This document shows, in pieces, positions 11,811-23,485 of a DNA stretch of 64,000 nucleotides. The translations under genes and the position numbers were made by a program. Under the pieces are notes generated by a model, which was given only the letters and a program-made list of their open reading frames with translations, was not told the DNA's origin and made no database searches. Each line of letters opens with the position of its first letter. Within the stretch, counting starts at the first letter, position 1. The stretch covers positions 8,189,001 to 8,253,000 of the forward strand of contig OY987266.1 of assembly GCA_963920665.1 (NCBI GenBank). The letters are read 5' to 3'. Source of the stretch: Straminergon stramineum. Lineage: Eukaryota; Streptophyta; Bryopsida; Hypnales; Calliergonaceae.

Positions 11811-14800
11811 CTACGCACAAATGCAATACGCCACATAAGAGTAGAATGACTCTTAGAAAACCCAAGTTCTCATACGAAACCAGTTGTGTAATGAAGTGAC
11901 GTCTAGCAGTTGAATTCCATAATACTTCAGATACCACATAGTCTCATAATCATTTAAACAGATGAAAATCAAGAATTCAGATCATGTAGGAACAAGAAAT
12001 ATGAAGCAAACAAAAATAACGATCTCGAAATGGTGGAAAACAGAACCTACATAGTTCAAAATGTCCCTCGGTTCACGGTCTTGCAAAATTGCTAGACGTC
12101 GACATACTACCTCCATAGAGATAAAATTTACGGAATACACTCTCTCTTCGACCAGATTGAGTAGTGTAGATTGCAAGTCCTCATCCAAAGAACTAAACAC
12201 GGTCGTTGGGACAACATCGCGAAGTGCAACCGCAACTGGTCCACAAGCAATATCCAATGCAACCTGAACCACGCGCATGACCCAATCAGAGCGAGCAAGC
12301 AAACATAAATTGTGAGAACATTATCACCTTCCTCGCGTACAATCATCTTCAAGAAGCATCTTGTTCTCACATATGAATCAATATAGACACTCTCATAACC
12401 ACAAACTGAATCTTCAGGAAACTGAATCCAAGAAAAACAAATGCATCATTTGAATACACAAAAGAATAAAAAAAAAACAAGAAATCAATAATCCAATCAC
12501 TAATCCAAAAAGAAGGAGAATGCCAAAATACAAGTTTGAACTGAGAACAAACTTACAGCTTCATCCTTAAATGGCCTTTCGAATGACATTGGTGGTGGAC
12601 TGGGAGCAAGTGAGTCACGTGAGCTCAATGGATGCAAGCCTTTACATACATTAGAACTCAACTTCATACGCTTCTGAGATATATTGGCTGGGTCGCAAAT
12701 TTTATCCAAAATTGTGTACCATTCCTGACTCAAGCTCGTTGCCAATTTCAAGGCAAGTCGCTCTGCTTCTGTTATCGCAGAAAATTCCTTACCAATATTC
12801 TTGTAAGATTTATAAGCCTTCCGCAAAGTTTCATATCGGCGCCGACATTGGATTGGTGATCGCTTACTTCCATGTTTCTTTTCAATTTCTTCAGAGATGA
12901 GCTCCCAATTTGTACCACCTCTGCTCTCGTTGCAGAAGTGACCTCCTTTCAACTTACATGAAAGCAACAGCCCAGTCTCCGCATCTGTCATATACCGTCC
13001 TCTCTTCTTTTCTCCCTTTTGAACTTCAGACAAATCCATACATGGAACTTCTTCAAGCTTGTCTGGATACATTGTAGTGGCTCTTTCATACTCGGGATGT
13101 GCATGCTCAAGACCATCCAACGGTTCATCATCCAACCTGAACATCTTGCTTGACTGTTGATGTTCCACATTGATTGTATCCTCTTGAGTTGACACATGCT
13201 TGGTCTCAAAAATTGGACTATTGACATTGGTCAGGCCAACCGTCTGCACCTCAGGCTCGGCATGCTGTTGCTTGGGTGATAAACTTTCACATCTATTTTC
13301 ATACTCCAAGGGATCACTCTGAGGACCACTCAATGGTTCATAATTCCCCCTTAATATCCCACTGGACTCATGGTGTTGGGCATACATTATATCTTCAACA
13401 ATGGAAGCATGGTTGATCTCACAACATTGACCATTGAAAATGGTTGGGCCGACAATCAACAGGTCTTTGATGCATGCTCTGAACTTCCCTGCAAAACATA
13501 CCCCCTAATGACTAAGGTTCTGAACTCCACTATGATTTTGAAGAACATGCAGTACTATATCCCCAAAAGATGCGACATCCAAGAACTTGGTGCACATTAC
13601 GTCAGTCTCAATTGTAGCTTTAAAAATTTTAATTTGAGATCTCCACCATGTGCTGACAATAGATGGTGTGCCTCTGATAAATTAGTGTCACATGCATAAA
13701 TAGAAAGAATCCGAGTAGGTCATTCAGCTCCTCTATGCACGCATTGAACACAAACATCTTTGAAATGTGACCACTTGTGGACATCGTAATTGCGCACAGA
13801 CAACAAGGAGTATATACAAACTATCACAACCTCATCTCTCACAGTGGAAGAAACATCACCTTCATCCTCAAAGCATGCCCGAAGCTTTCGAGAGGTTTGC
13901 ATGAGCTCTTGAACAAGGTGCTTAATTTCCTCACGCTTTTGGAATTCACCTTGAAGCTTGAGAATGAGGTCCTGGATCTGTCCCCGTTTGGACGAAACCT
14001 CCGCTGCAAAAGGTCGACCAGTAAAATGCGGACCCCTTTCACTTGAAGCAAAGCTGAAGTCGGGTGAAGTGAACTCCTCCAGAAATGATTCAATATAGTG
14101 TAAAACATATAAACCACAATCGTGGGAATTGTCTTGTTGGGGAACCTACAATGAAAATTTGGCAACATGAAACTTCCATATTATATACACTGTGAAACAT
14201 TTTTTGTAACCTTTGCATAATTCTGTTTTTAAAAACAAACAACCACGAATTACTCAGCGATAACAGACAATACCTGAGCTTGAACATACTTCATCTTCAA
14301 GAGTCCTCGTAACTGATGTCTGTCTTGATCGCTGTCCATCCATGCTTCCAAGACATAACTGCACAAAAGACATAACCACCATTCTCACAAAAACGTATGG
14401 GCAACAAGCCAATTGCACAATCTAACATTACCAATCTAGAAAACAGGGCAAGCAACCGCTACAAATTCTCAAAGTGAAATTACAAACTACTGCCCAAAAC
14501 TACCCTCGAGTAATTTAGGCCCCAAACATACTACACAACACACCAGTTATGATACTTTCACGTTTGACCTTCGCAACAACTTTTCGTTTTTTGCAAAACT
14601 AGTCGGTACACAAATGGACAAGTGAACCTTGAACCTATACACACACTTGAGAAATGCCAACCCTATAGCATATGTACATAAATGGAACTTTGAACATTCA
14701 TATAGAAAACGATCTAAACGTAGGGAGACGCTTTCAATCCATGATGCTAGTCAAAGACTCACCTCCGGATCATTTCTTCAAAGCTCGCATGTTGCCCTTC

Positions 14801-15836
14801 AAGCGGATCCAGATGAACTATACAAGGGAGTCTCATCGTTTCACCTACATAGAAATCAACATTAGTTTGTTTTGACCAACGGTCCATAACCGATTATACA
14901 TTCAGACCCATGCAATGAAATACAGACTCACCAGCTGCACGAGTCAGGCTACTGAGGTTGCATATGATGACCAAGCTCCAATGTGAACTGCCATCCCCAA
15001 ACGATCACCACAATATCAGAGCTACAACACGTGCACAAATCCTCTCTTTGTCAACCAATCAACTCATAATGTTTTACTGGACAAAAACAATCAACGCCTA
15101 GAAACTTTACATCAAGCAGGAGATTCAAATCTTCAAAAACCCTCACAATTTGCAACCGTGTTTAAACATATAGCACAATAGGACTACCACCTTCTCACGA
15201 TAGGTATGAAAACATAGTCTTTTTCAAACAGGTTCACTTCCTTGGTCCAACTCCGGAGTTGCTTGTAGTCCACCTGACAGGGATCGATGGGTGTAGATCC
15301 ATTACTTGGGAAAAGCTTCTGAAAGAAAAAGCTGTTGAAGAAATGAAAGAGCTTCCCATGCTCACGGGAAAGTCCGCTTTCGAGGTACCTGCAATCAGGG
15401 CAATCAGAGCACAACACAGGCAGAGCTTCTATAGGAGGAAAACCATTGATATTGAACAACCCTCTCAACAAGTGATTATCAACTAGAAAGAACAAATAAT
15501 CAAATCATCTATGGAACCCAAAGCATGGAGCTCTCACAAACAGACCAGCAACAGGAGTACTCACTTGATATAGAAATCCACGATGTCATTGCCTAGACAC
15601 TTCCCCGGCTGTAGTTCCTCCATATCTCTCTCAGTGATGGCTCCCGCATCACGAAGCAATTCTTGTGACGCCTCAACTTCTTGGGGGAATTCCTGGATCG
15701 CTAACTGACACGTTGTCTCTGCTTCCCTTAAAGCAGGATCGGTCTTGGAAATGCCAACGGGCTTGAAATCCAAATGGTGCACTCCAGAACTACCTCCAGT
15801 CATCCGACCCAGTATGGGCGAACTCAAAGTGGTCAT
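10869..15836 (-). CDS. Ulp1-type SUMO protease / trihelix / LRR fusion protein, ten exons (copy 1)
   Basis: Minus-strand exons: 15836-15565, 15388-15191, 14987-14932, 14844-14763, 14358-14274, 14145-13860, 13488-12557, 12421-12371, 12263-12051 and 11810-10869. All introns are GT-AG, and every junction phase matches. The sum is 3117 nt (about 1038 aa) without internal stop. Order: Ulp1/SENP (C48) protease (about 70-260), helical charged stretch (about 280-325), acidic linker, KKRGR basic patch and trihelix (about 487-586), helical region (655-725), LRRs (726-1038). Predicted role is removal of SUMO from proteins, probably nuclear, with DNA-binding and recognition domains attached (inference from families). 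The start ATG follows an in-frame TAG three codons upstream in the unspliced sequence; a further 5' exon is possible. It could be two adjacent genes, but the short phase-0 intron between trihelix and LRR parts argues against that. The exon-6 donor is GTGATG, weaker than GTGAGT in copy 2. Confidence 0.72.
12371..12421 (-). CDS. Exon 8: 51-nt symmetric micro-exon
   Basis: Preceded by a pyrimidine-rich tract ending in GGATTCAG and followed by GTGAGA. It encodes 17 residues (FPEDSVCGYESVYIDSY) in phase 0 on both sides, so skipping it keeps the frame between the trihelix and LRR parts. Copy 2 retains a related peptide sequence but has lost the 3' splice site. Assignment rests on phase and conservation only. 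Confidence 0.6.
12557..13488 (-). CDS. Exon 7: acidic linker plus trihelix (Myb/SANT-like) DNA-binding domain
   Basis: A 932-nt exon encodes about 310 residues. The first 150 are acidic, low in hydrophobics and probably disordered. A basic patch KKRGR precedes a trihelix-type domain: MTDAETGLLLSCKLKGG, then NWELISEEIEKK, then RSPIQCRRRYETLRKAYKSY. The second-helix Trp and the QC-RRRYETL-YK signature are typical of plant trihelix factors. The first-helix Trp is not visible, so that helix is atypical. The exon is bordered by TTGCAG/GG and GCT/GTAAGT and is 88-90% similar by eye to copy 2 (28455-29386). Trihelix proteins bind GT-rich promoter elements; target DNA here is unknown. Confidence 0.85.
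13860..15836 (-). CDS. Ulp1/SENP cysteine protease domain (exons 1-6 of the copy-1 gene)
   Basis: Six exons encode a recognisable C48 fold. Exon 1 ends with LQPGKCLGNDIVDFYIK, the usual family entry. Exon 2 holds HFFNSFF and FEKDYVFIPI. Exon 3 starts at the catalytic His motif SSHWSLVIICN (His159). Exon 4 has IVHLDPL (Asp188). Exon 6 opens with VPQQDNSHDCGLYVLHYIE, giving the oxyanion Gln235 and nucleophile Cys241. All residues needed for catalysis are present. The family removes SUMO from proteins or matures the SUMO precursor. After the domain, exon 6 continues into a Lys/Glu/Gln-rich helical stretch. If the exon-6 donor is not used, translation runs on to a stop at 13720, giving a protease-only protein of roughly 370 residues. 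Confidence 0.93.
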
Positions 15837-17215
15837 GTCTTCAGTCTAGCAAGAGCGATCCCTTGGAACCAGTTCTGGAGCCTGCTGGATTGATTAGAAA
15901 GTTACTCACTGTAATCTTCCTTGAGTCTCTGCAGATACAGCTTCCAGGACAATTTCAGTGGAAATGAACAACGCGAGAGTTTAACGCCGACTTCGAAACG
16001 TTCTGTCGACGGGCGATGAAACTCCCAACATCACATCATATGAGGGCCTATCCATCTACGCAAAGCCAATTTTTCTGGAGAAAAACACGATACTATGAAA
16101 CATAAGAAAGTGAATCAAAGTTGGGGGACGTTTCTGTCTATTAAGGAAAAATTTGAATCACTAAAAAGGTACCGCGTTGATTAGACCAACATGGGGATCA
16201 AAACGTCGTGGGCTCCATCGCTGGTATACCTACACCACAAATGCCTGGCTAGCTGCCTGGATAAAATGAAACATATCAGTTCCATAAAATCAGAAAATCA
16301 TCAACCCTCAACACCAGTGTGCACCTCAGCTGTCGCTCGCCTCCAACGTTCGCAAATAAGAAATGATCTGTCATAGAATCCTAATTACAACCAAATGTGG
16401 AAGCTAGGGCTGTCAAAATAACTCGCAGCTGCCGTGCTCTGTTTCTGTTGACTACGCAAGCATCACCAACTGAGTTTCTAATCACCAAAACACAAAGCTA
16501 CAAAGCGCTACACTAAAGAGAAAATGAGAGGTGCTCAAGAAAATCCACGGGCCTGCGTACCTTACACGCACCACGCTGTCTGTGAGGTCGAAGAAGTCGT
16601 ATAGTTGGAGCGCTCCTGCCGCTAATGTCGCTACTACCAATTTGGCAACCGATGGAGACGGACTTCCGTGCTTCCTGTGATCGAATTTTCGGCTCAAGAA
16701 GGTCGATATTGCGACAGGATGAACGAGACGACGGAATCTCAAATTGCACGCACAACTGAAGGCCGCTATGCCAGAGACGTGGTTCAGTTCAGAGCGCGAG
16801 CAGCTCGCGAGAGGCTCCCGAGTGACCCAACATCGAAGCAAGCGCGAGTGAGGAGATCCTGCAGTCAGATAATGAAGTTAGAAATCACAATAACCATAAT
16901 TTAAGCTTATGCTGAAGGCAGATTGGTACAGAAGGTTTCCGGCTGTCCGATACCGGGGATGGTCCGATACCTGGGCCAGGGCAGGGTCCGATGACTCCGA
17001 TGCTCTAAATTTCGACTTCAATCGGCCCAAGTTCGGAGGAGTTAGGGTGGCTTGTGGTCCGTGAACGTGGCGTGGCGTCTTGGTCTGCAGAAGGTCCTTA
17101 AGTCAGGACGATATCGGAGGTGGGTTGGTGGTGGCCCTTTCGATCCCCATTAATTGGGAGTATCTTATGATCATATCGGACCAATCGACATGGACAAATC
17201 TAAGGTAGAGGCACC
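15837..17215 (-). promoter_or_regulatory. 5' flank / probable promoter and leader of the copy-1 gene
   Basis: More GC- and CpG-rich than the surroundings, and duplicated at 31738-33230. Frames here mostly shift between copies, which argues against long coding exons. Two splice-like candidates exist: an open stretch about 16029-15910 followed by GTGAGT, frame-conserved in both copies, and a GC-rich stretch 16841-16558 ending GTAAG/GTACGC that is frameshifted in copy 2. Several short repeats of tgtccgat and atcgga occur at 16940-17120. No transcription start can be assigned. Confidence 0.45.
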
Positions 17216-18305
17216 AGTGGCTGATCATTTAAGCAGGAGGCAACCCATTTCCAACAACTGAAGTGGTTACACTTATCTGGAGGGCGAGTTTCTTAAGGGG
17301 GAAATTTTCTAGTGCGCAGAAATAGAGGTGGGAAGGTTTCCATCTTTGTTTTCCAGATTTCTATTTTTCAAAACATAATTACTGTAAATTTTTTAGCAGA
17401 AGACTCCGTTCCTCCCACTCTAGCCATGTAGACCTTTGTGTTTCCCACAAAGGCTGCCAATTGCAAAATCCAACAAAGATTGAGAGTGTTGTAAAACAAT
17501 CACAAAAAATCACAATTGCACTCGGAATGTGTGCTATAATTAATCATTGTCATCTCCTCCCGCGTTGAAAGAGAGCACTTTGTATTGCCAAAAGGGGGCG
17601 GTGATCAAGAATGGGTTTCCTCCCTTAACCTGTCAACGATGTTGTGGATGTTTTTAGTGTGGACTTCTCCTGTATAGGACAAAAGTGCAACTATTCATCC
17701 TTGGAATTAGGGGTGGAAAGGGGAGATCTTCTCAATTTGACTCCCAAGGAGTATTTTTTTGGTTTTTCTAAGTAGATGATGGCACACGGTTCCAAAAAGG
17801 ATGATTTCCATAGTCACTAGATCAGTGATTTAAGGGTTAAGCAATTTTGTGGCAAATTGTGAGTAAGTATGAGGTGATGGAAATTTTCCCCATGTCAAAA
17901 GATAGGAAATATGGGGATTGAAAATTTTCAAAATTTATTCCCAAAGCTGAAGTTACTAGGAATTTTGGGAGCCAAAAAGTACTCCCACCCCATAGCCAAT
18001 GTGTAGACTCTTCTAATTCCAATCATTCGAGAACTACTTCCCACTCACTACTTTGGAACATGTGTCATAACCTTATGAGTCCCAACTTTGAAAAGTACAA
18101 AAAAAAAACATTCCAAGCTTTGGTTAGAAAACTCTTCCAACCTTGTTTGGTGATACAACACCCTACAAGTTGGCTATTGGGTGTGGCTGACAATTGGTGC
18201 CTCTATAAGACACATCTATCACATTCCATGGCAAATAGTGGGATAGATAATGAAGAAGTAAGATAGAAAAAACTAAATGCAACCTTTTTCCCAAGTCCCA
18301 CTATC
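17216..18305. other. Spacer with a fragment of block T
   Basis: About 17640-17830 matches 34130-34310 and 50930-51115, including aggggtggaaagggg and agatcttct. It is therefore an older, diverged piece of block T lying between G copy 1 and S copy 1. The rest shows nothing I can annotate. Confidence 0.6.
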
Positions 18306-18309
18306 TTAA

Positions 18310-19042
18310 CCCCTAAAGTTCCTTCATGTGTAGAGGCCTAAAACTATTTCAAAATACTTGTTCCAAAAGTAAGATCAAAATCTTTATCAATATTTAGTTT
18401 CTAACAAGTTACCCAACTGTTGGATCCTTTGGTATAATAACTTGTTCTAAGTACATTGTTGCCAAATTCTAGAATGAATATCTCCATTGCTTGTAAGTTC
18501 AATGTGCCTAAACTTCAAAACATAGTCTTTTCAAGCCCATCCTACCAAAAGGTGAGCTTTTGTCTTGCAACATTTTTAGAAAAAAAAATATGCCTCATAA
18601 GATGTCCATTTCATTGAATAAGCTAGGAAATTGCTTGAGAATATATAATTTTTAAAATTGACCAAAACATTTTTCATATTCAATTTTTTAAAACTATAAT
18701 GTGGAAGGTGTTACAAAATGAAAGATAAAACTAATATACTAACAACTTTTGGAAGAATCGGAGAATTATTAATCAGAATGACAAGAATGTTCTAGTAAAT
18801 ATTTAATATCCTTTCTTTTTCTTTTTCTTTGAAAATTTTCAAAACTGAGAGCAAAAGTTGACTTCATAGAATTTTAAACTTTTGCAATATTTATCGAAAT
18901 GACATGAAACAAAGCTTCACACATGGATTGTAGTGAGTAGCATCTATCCTAAGAAAATCCTATAATAATTTCAAATAATGAAGTCAATAGAGCTTGCTCA
19001 AGTTTTCAAAAAGCCCAAAGTGGTTCCTTGGTCCTTTAGGGA
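18310..19042. mobile_element. 733-bp element of the CCCCTAAAG / TTAA family
   Basis: The left end is CCCCTAAAGTTCC and the right end is the inverse of TCCCTAAAGGACC. TTAA lies directly outside on both sides (18306-18309 and 19043-19046). The two end types are in the opposite order to 5878-6802, so this copy is inverted. No coding capacity is visible. Confidence 0.75.
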
Positions 19043-19170
19043 TTAATGGACAAATGACACCAAAAATCTGATGAGATTATTAGCAAACCCAACAGAAATG
19101 CATCCAAAGTGGCTTGTAATATTCCAAAGTCCAACTTATAATATTTTGCAAATTGAGACCAAATGTAAAG

Positions 19171-19355
19171 TTCCCCATACATAACACTGAAATCACTACA
19201 AGTTCATGAGATGGAACATTGAATCTTCATTGCAACTTGAGATTGAACAATGAGTTCCCTAACACATAACACTAGACTCTCTACAACTTGAGATAGAACA
19301 TTCAGTCTTCATTGCATCTTGAGATTGAACATAGAATTCTCTAACATATAACACG
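19171..19355. repeat. Minisatellite, about 83-bp unit, 2.2 copies
   Basis: Two tandem units share cataacact, gaacatt, cttcattgca and cttgagattgaaca, followed by a partial third unit. It is AT-rich, with no open frame across it and no evident function. Confidence 0.7.
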
Positions 19356-19642
19356 ATTTAAACACCATTTATTCTACATTTGGATGCATAATACTATGCT
19401 AGTAAATACTTTGGAAGCATGAAATGTCTCAAATGTCATTGTTTGCTTCAAACAACTCTTCACCTCTTTTTGGTGGCTTTTGAAAAGTTTTGGTGGTTGT
19501 GAATCTTATTGTGTTCATTCAAGGTCACTTTTCAAGTGTTGGAGAAAGAAAATGTCACCATTGAGTGTGTTTTACCCATCCTTGGAGCCCCCTCCATGTT
19601 GTGAAATAGGGGTCCCTTGAAGTTTTGCAAGTATAACCTTCA

Positions 19643-20562
19643 CCCCTATAGGACCATGATCCCCTTGGGGGACAAATTAGATATGGGATGGATCCCTATG
19701 GTTTCAATTTTTGTCATGATTTTTTCAAACTTTTTCTTAAGATAGACATTAGATTTTAGGGGATATAATCTTTATTTCAACATGTACTGAGGAACAAGAA
19801 TTATGCTAGATATGCTCAAAACAAGGGAGACTGAGTAAAAAAAAAGAACTCACAAAAATTTGAATTTTGGAATTTTTCATTTTTTTTCCATGGATTATAT
19901 TTTTGTTTACATAAAAAGCTTTGATTCATTCCATTTGGATAAGTGATGTGAAAGTTATGAAGCATCTTGTTTTTTGAGCAATCATAGCAACTTCTTGAAA
20001 AAATAATGTGTTGGAATCATTTTCAAACTCAATTTTCCTAATTTTCAAAAAAAGAAGTTTCACAAGGTTGAGTTTGCTTGCTAGAACAATCTCACCATTG
20101 GGCTTATTGTGTTTCAATTCCATCTTAAAGATATTAATAATTTAGATTTTCCTTCTATCTCTTACCCACTTCTCCTTAATTATTTTTTTAACAATGAAAA
20201 CTAAATTGTTATTTTCCTTTTAAAAAAAAAGATTCCTAGACTCTCAATTCAATTCTCCATCATATAGATTCAAATCTCAAAACTTTGTAGTGCCAAAACT
20301 AAAGTTAAGAGGGTTCAAAGTCAAATAATCTAATTACACAAAGTGCACAAAAATTTGTTTTCTTCACTTTAAACACAAATATCTTACAAATTGTGAGGTC
20401 AAGAATTTCGAAAAAAATTTCCACACATTCTCATACTAATTAGATGTAAGACCCTATGGTTAGGTGTGCAAAATAAAATCTTCAAAGTTTTTTACTCTTT
20501 GCAATAGAAATGGCAATTTTGAATGTTTTTTAGACAAAGAAAAAGCTACCATCCTAAAGGGG
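19643..20562. mobile_element. 920-bp element of the CCCCTAAAG family
   Basis: The left end reads CCCCTATAGGACCATG and the right end ATCCTAAAGGGG, with TTCA and TTGA flanks that look like decayed TTAA. Length and interior match the 925-bp element at 5878, including a shared tract with gtgatg and aaagttatga near 290-300 bp from the left end. Its right part (from about 20107) is also present in S copy 2, ending at 47598 where TTAA follows. Confidence 0.65.
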
Positions 20563-23129
20563 TTGAACCAAACTTGTAGGATATGCAAAAATCTTTTATA
20601 ACCACATGAGAAAGAATGGATCGTCTTATTGGAAAATGAAATTAACTATAAACTACTTGTAAAGATAAGTTATTCTAAAATAATCCTAAGAAAATGTATT
20701 TTGGAAATATTTATGATATATTATTAAAATACCTGTACAAATATTCCAAAATTACAAATACCTTGAGAATATATATATTTTTTCATTCCCACCCCCCCCA
20801 AAAAAAAATACCCTTTGCATATCACAACAGGAAGTCTAGATTTTATATTATATGTCCCCCACCTTCAAACTTGTGTAATGTTTCTAATGTTACACATAGT
20901 AGCAAATGGTTGCAAAGTAATAGAACCTTTATTGAATGATTTTGAATCTTTTTGAAGGCACTTCAAACATGCACTTATAGAGCATTTGAAGGTTTCTTCA
21001 ACAAATGAGGGACTTTGAAAATTCACAAAAAGGACCAAAAGTCTCTAGAAAGAATACTTTATTGCAAGAAATTTTATGATTTTTATTTGCCATGCAACAA
21101 GTAAAAAATAGCCCCTAATTGTAATTTTGACTCTATCTATGCACACCAACTTCAGTGCATGGTTTTTGATCTTTCTATTTTATGGTATTTAGAAGGCTCG
21201 TTAAATTTAAGGATAATATTTCTAAGGTGGAGGCACCTATTCCAGCTACTATATTTTAAATCAATCATGAAAATATAAAAATATGGAAAGTCCAAAGTGT
21301 GTAGCTTACATATATAAATGTGGAAAATGAGTTTGGAATATATTATATATTTGAACTTCACAAATTCATAGCATTTTCATATATGTATTCACACAAATAT
21401 CAATTTAAAAAATACGATATTCCATTGACAAATATACACGTTGAAAGATAAATTTTTACATTTTATCCACCTCAAAGTATGTGAAATTGCTTAAAGTGAT
21501 GGAAATAGGTGCTTCCACTTTATAAATATTATAGCACATGAACCACTTAATTACCATGTACATTTCTTATTTTTGAATAATTCATCTAAAAATCTTAGTG
21601 GATATATAATTTCACTAATATGATAATTCCTACTAGCTCCCTCTATAATGATTGTGAGGATTTTAAGACTTATGAGTTGCGAAGGGGCCGTGGGATAAAA
21701 TTGTAAGGTAATTTTTTTATAAAACCATTCACCAAGCACTCTTGATTTCAATGAGTCATTGGAGTGAGCTGTGAAAGGTTTAGTGACTAGTGAAATCACG
21801 AATTGAATTGAGGTCAAATACTCGATAATTGGTGGCATACAGATGTTCACTTGGTGAAGGTATGATATTAATATGTTGGTGACACACATAGTCAAGGAAC
21901 TTTAGGGGTCAACATCTTATAGTTAAGGCCAATTAAAGCACAAATTGTATTTGAAGTAGAATTTTAGACATCATTTAGGCATAGTAGAATAATGTTTTTC
22001 AAAAATTTTGAACAAAAAAGAGTTGGGAAATCAAGTGAAATTTCATACTCAAAAACTCTTTTGAGATTTCAAGTCTTCAATCACAAGTTATGGACAAATT
22101 TCAAAGAGGGGTTGGAAGGGACATTTTTTTCTTTACATTTTAATCCTTCTCTTTGAATTTTGTCCACAACTTTTGATTAGAGTCTCAAAATTACAAGCGG
22201 ATTTTGGAAGATGAAATTTAGATTGATATCAAAACTTTTCTTAGTCTAAAGTTTTTGAAAAGAGTTATTCTAGCATGCCTAAATGAGATCTCCTATTCTA
22301 CTTCAAACATAATTCCTACATTTTGACAATGAGCGTTTAAGTTCTCATCTTCAAGTTATCCCATACCTTTTGAGGAGTCATGATGGACAATGAATTTCTA
22401 TATAAAAATGACATTCACTTTTCACTCCCTTGTTCCATAAACTTGTTAAGTTGTCAATATGTTGTCCATGGCAACCCTTGCCGATTTGCATGTTTGGATG
22501 AGTTTTTGGTTGTCCTTGCTACGAGCTACATAAATAGCTTCCCCATTAGCCATTGAACTCTTCGACACCATTGTACATTGGAGCATGGTCCATGAATCGG
22601 TGACAAGTACTCTTCATGTTTCAATTGCTCTCCAAAAGAGAGTTGTAGACAAGGGTGGAGTAGACTATGTAGAAGCATAATCTAACTCTAAAGTTGTAGC
22701 TATTCACCACCATGGTCAACAACTTTATTCAAGCTTCTAGTTTTTTAGTAGATTTAGGAGTTATGATGCCACATCAAAATCTCTCCTCAATCCTTACAAA
22801 TCACTTCAAAAAGCTCACTCACAATTTCAAAGTTAATTGTTCAAAAATGTACACATTTAAAGAGAGAAATGTTGCACCAATAAAAGTGTGACCACTAAGA
22901 ATTGCGCTACATTGGATTGCAAAATTTGAGACAAATTTATTATATAGTTGTTAGGATAAAACTCCCACGAGCTTTGGGCAATTGATTGTTCATACAATTG
23001 ATGATGCCACATACTTACTAGAAATTTTGTTGGCCTTTGTGCAAGGAGATGGAGATGTACTAGAAGAATATATTTCTATAATCAAGAAACCACATCATAG
23101 AACATGACGGTAAGTGGTTGCAAGGAAGA
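20107..23129. repeat. Block S, copy 1
   Basis: Collinear with 47137-50188. It starts inside the 920-bp transposon and ends at gcaaggaaga. It is AT-rich, and frames of 60-115 codons are not conserved in the second copy. The sequence is therefore treated as non-coding. Confidence 0.8.
21889..21904. mobile_element. Isolated terminus of the CCCCTAAAG family
   Basis: The sequence aaggaactttagggg, preceded by cacatagtc, equals the right end of the 5878-6802 element and is repeated at 48912-48927. The partner end could not be assigned with confidence. Candidates are 19643 or 18310, which would imply a larger or composite element. Confidence 0.5.
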
Positions 23130-23319
23130 CCGTTTGATTTTCATAGTGTTTTGTCCAAACAACAGTTTCTACGCTTAGTACTAAGAGTACTACAAGTACT
23201 ACAAAACAAACAAATCTTAGCTATTGATTTGTAAAATCGAGAGCTAAAAGTACCGTTGCAAGTACTATGACTATTAGTAAGTACTCAAATAGTACTATTT
23301 GGAAAAAATGAAGAAAATT
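23130..23319. repeat. Unique spacer with a cluster of AGTACT palindromes
   Basis: Six AGTACT hexamers start at 23177, 23186, 23195, 23261, 23280 and 23291. The first three are spaced exactly 9 bp. Two are embedded in longer palindromes: CTTAGTACTAAG (23174-23185) and AAATAGTACTATTT (23287-23300). The spacer lies exactly between blocks S and G. Confidence 0.7.
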
Positions 23320-23485
23320 TATATTAAATACAAATCATGTTCAAAAACTCCAAAATTTTCATAAATATATTAGTGTAGAACATTGTGGTATAATAAAAGC
23401 TTTTGTGTCCTCCGTATTTAGAAATGTAGTTATAGATCTTCAACTTCAAACTTTGTTGAAATAATTATTTTCAAGAACTTTTTAT

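Noticed and set aside
10759..12267. Plus-strand frames opposite the LRR and helical exons
   Set aside because: Antisense shadows of the minus-strand gene. The same applies to 26773-28227.
10869..15836. Interpretation of the LRR part as a classical TIR- or CC-NBS-LRR receptor
   Set aside because: No P-loop, kinase-2, GLPL or MHD motif and no TIR domain can be found in any frame of either G block.
16482..16841. 119-codon minus-strand frame in the gene's 5' flank
   Set aside because: It has no ATG at the start, and the matching stretch in copy 2 has a 5-nt frameshift. It is more likely leader or promoter sequence.
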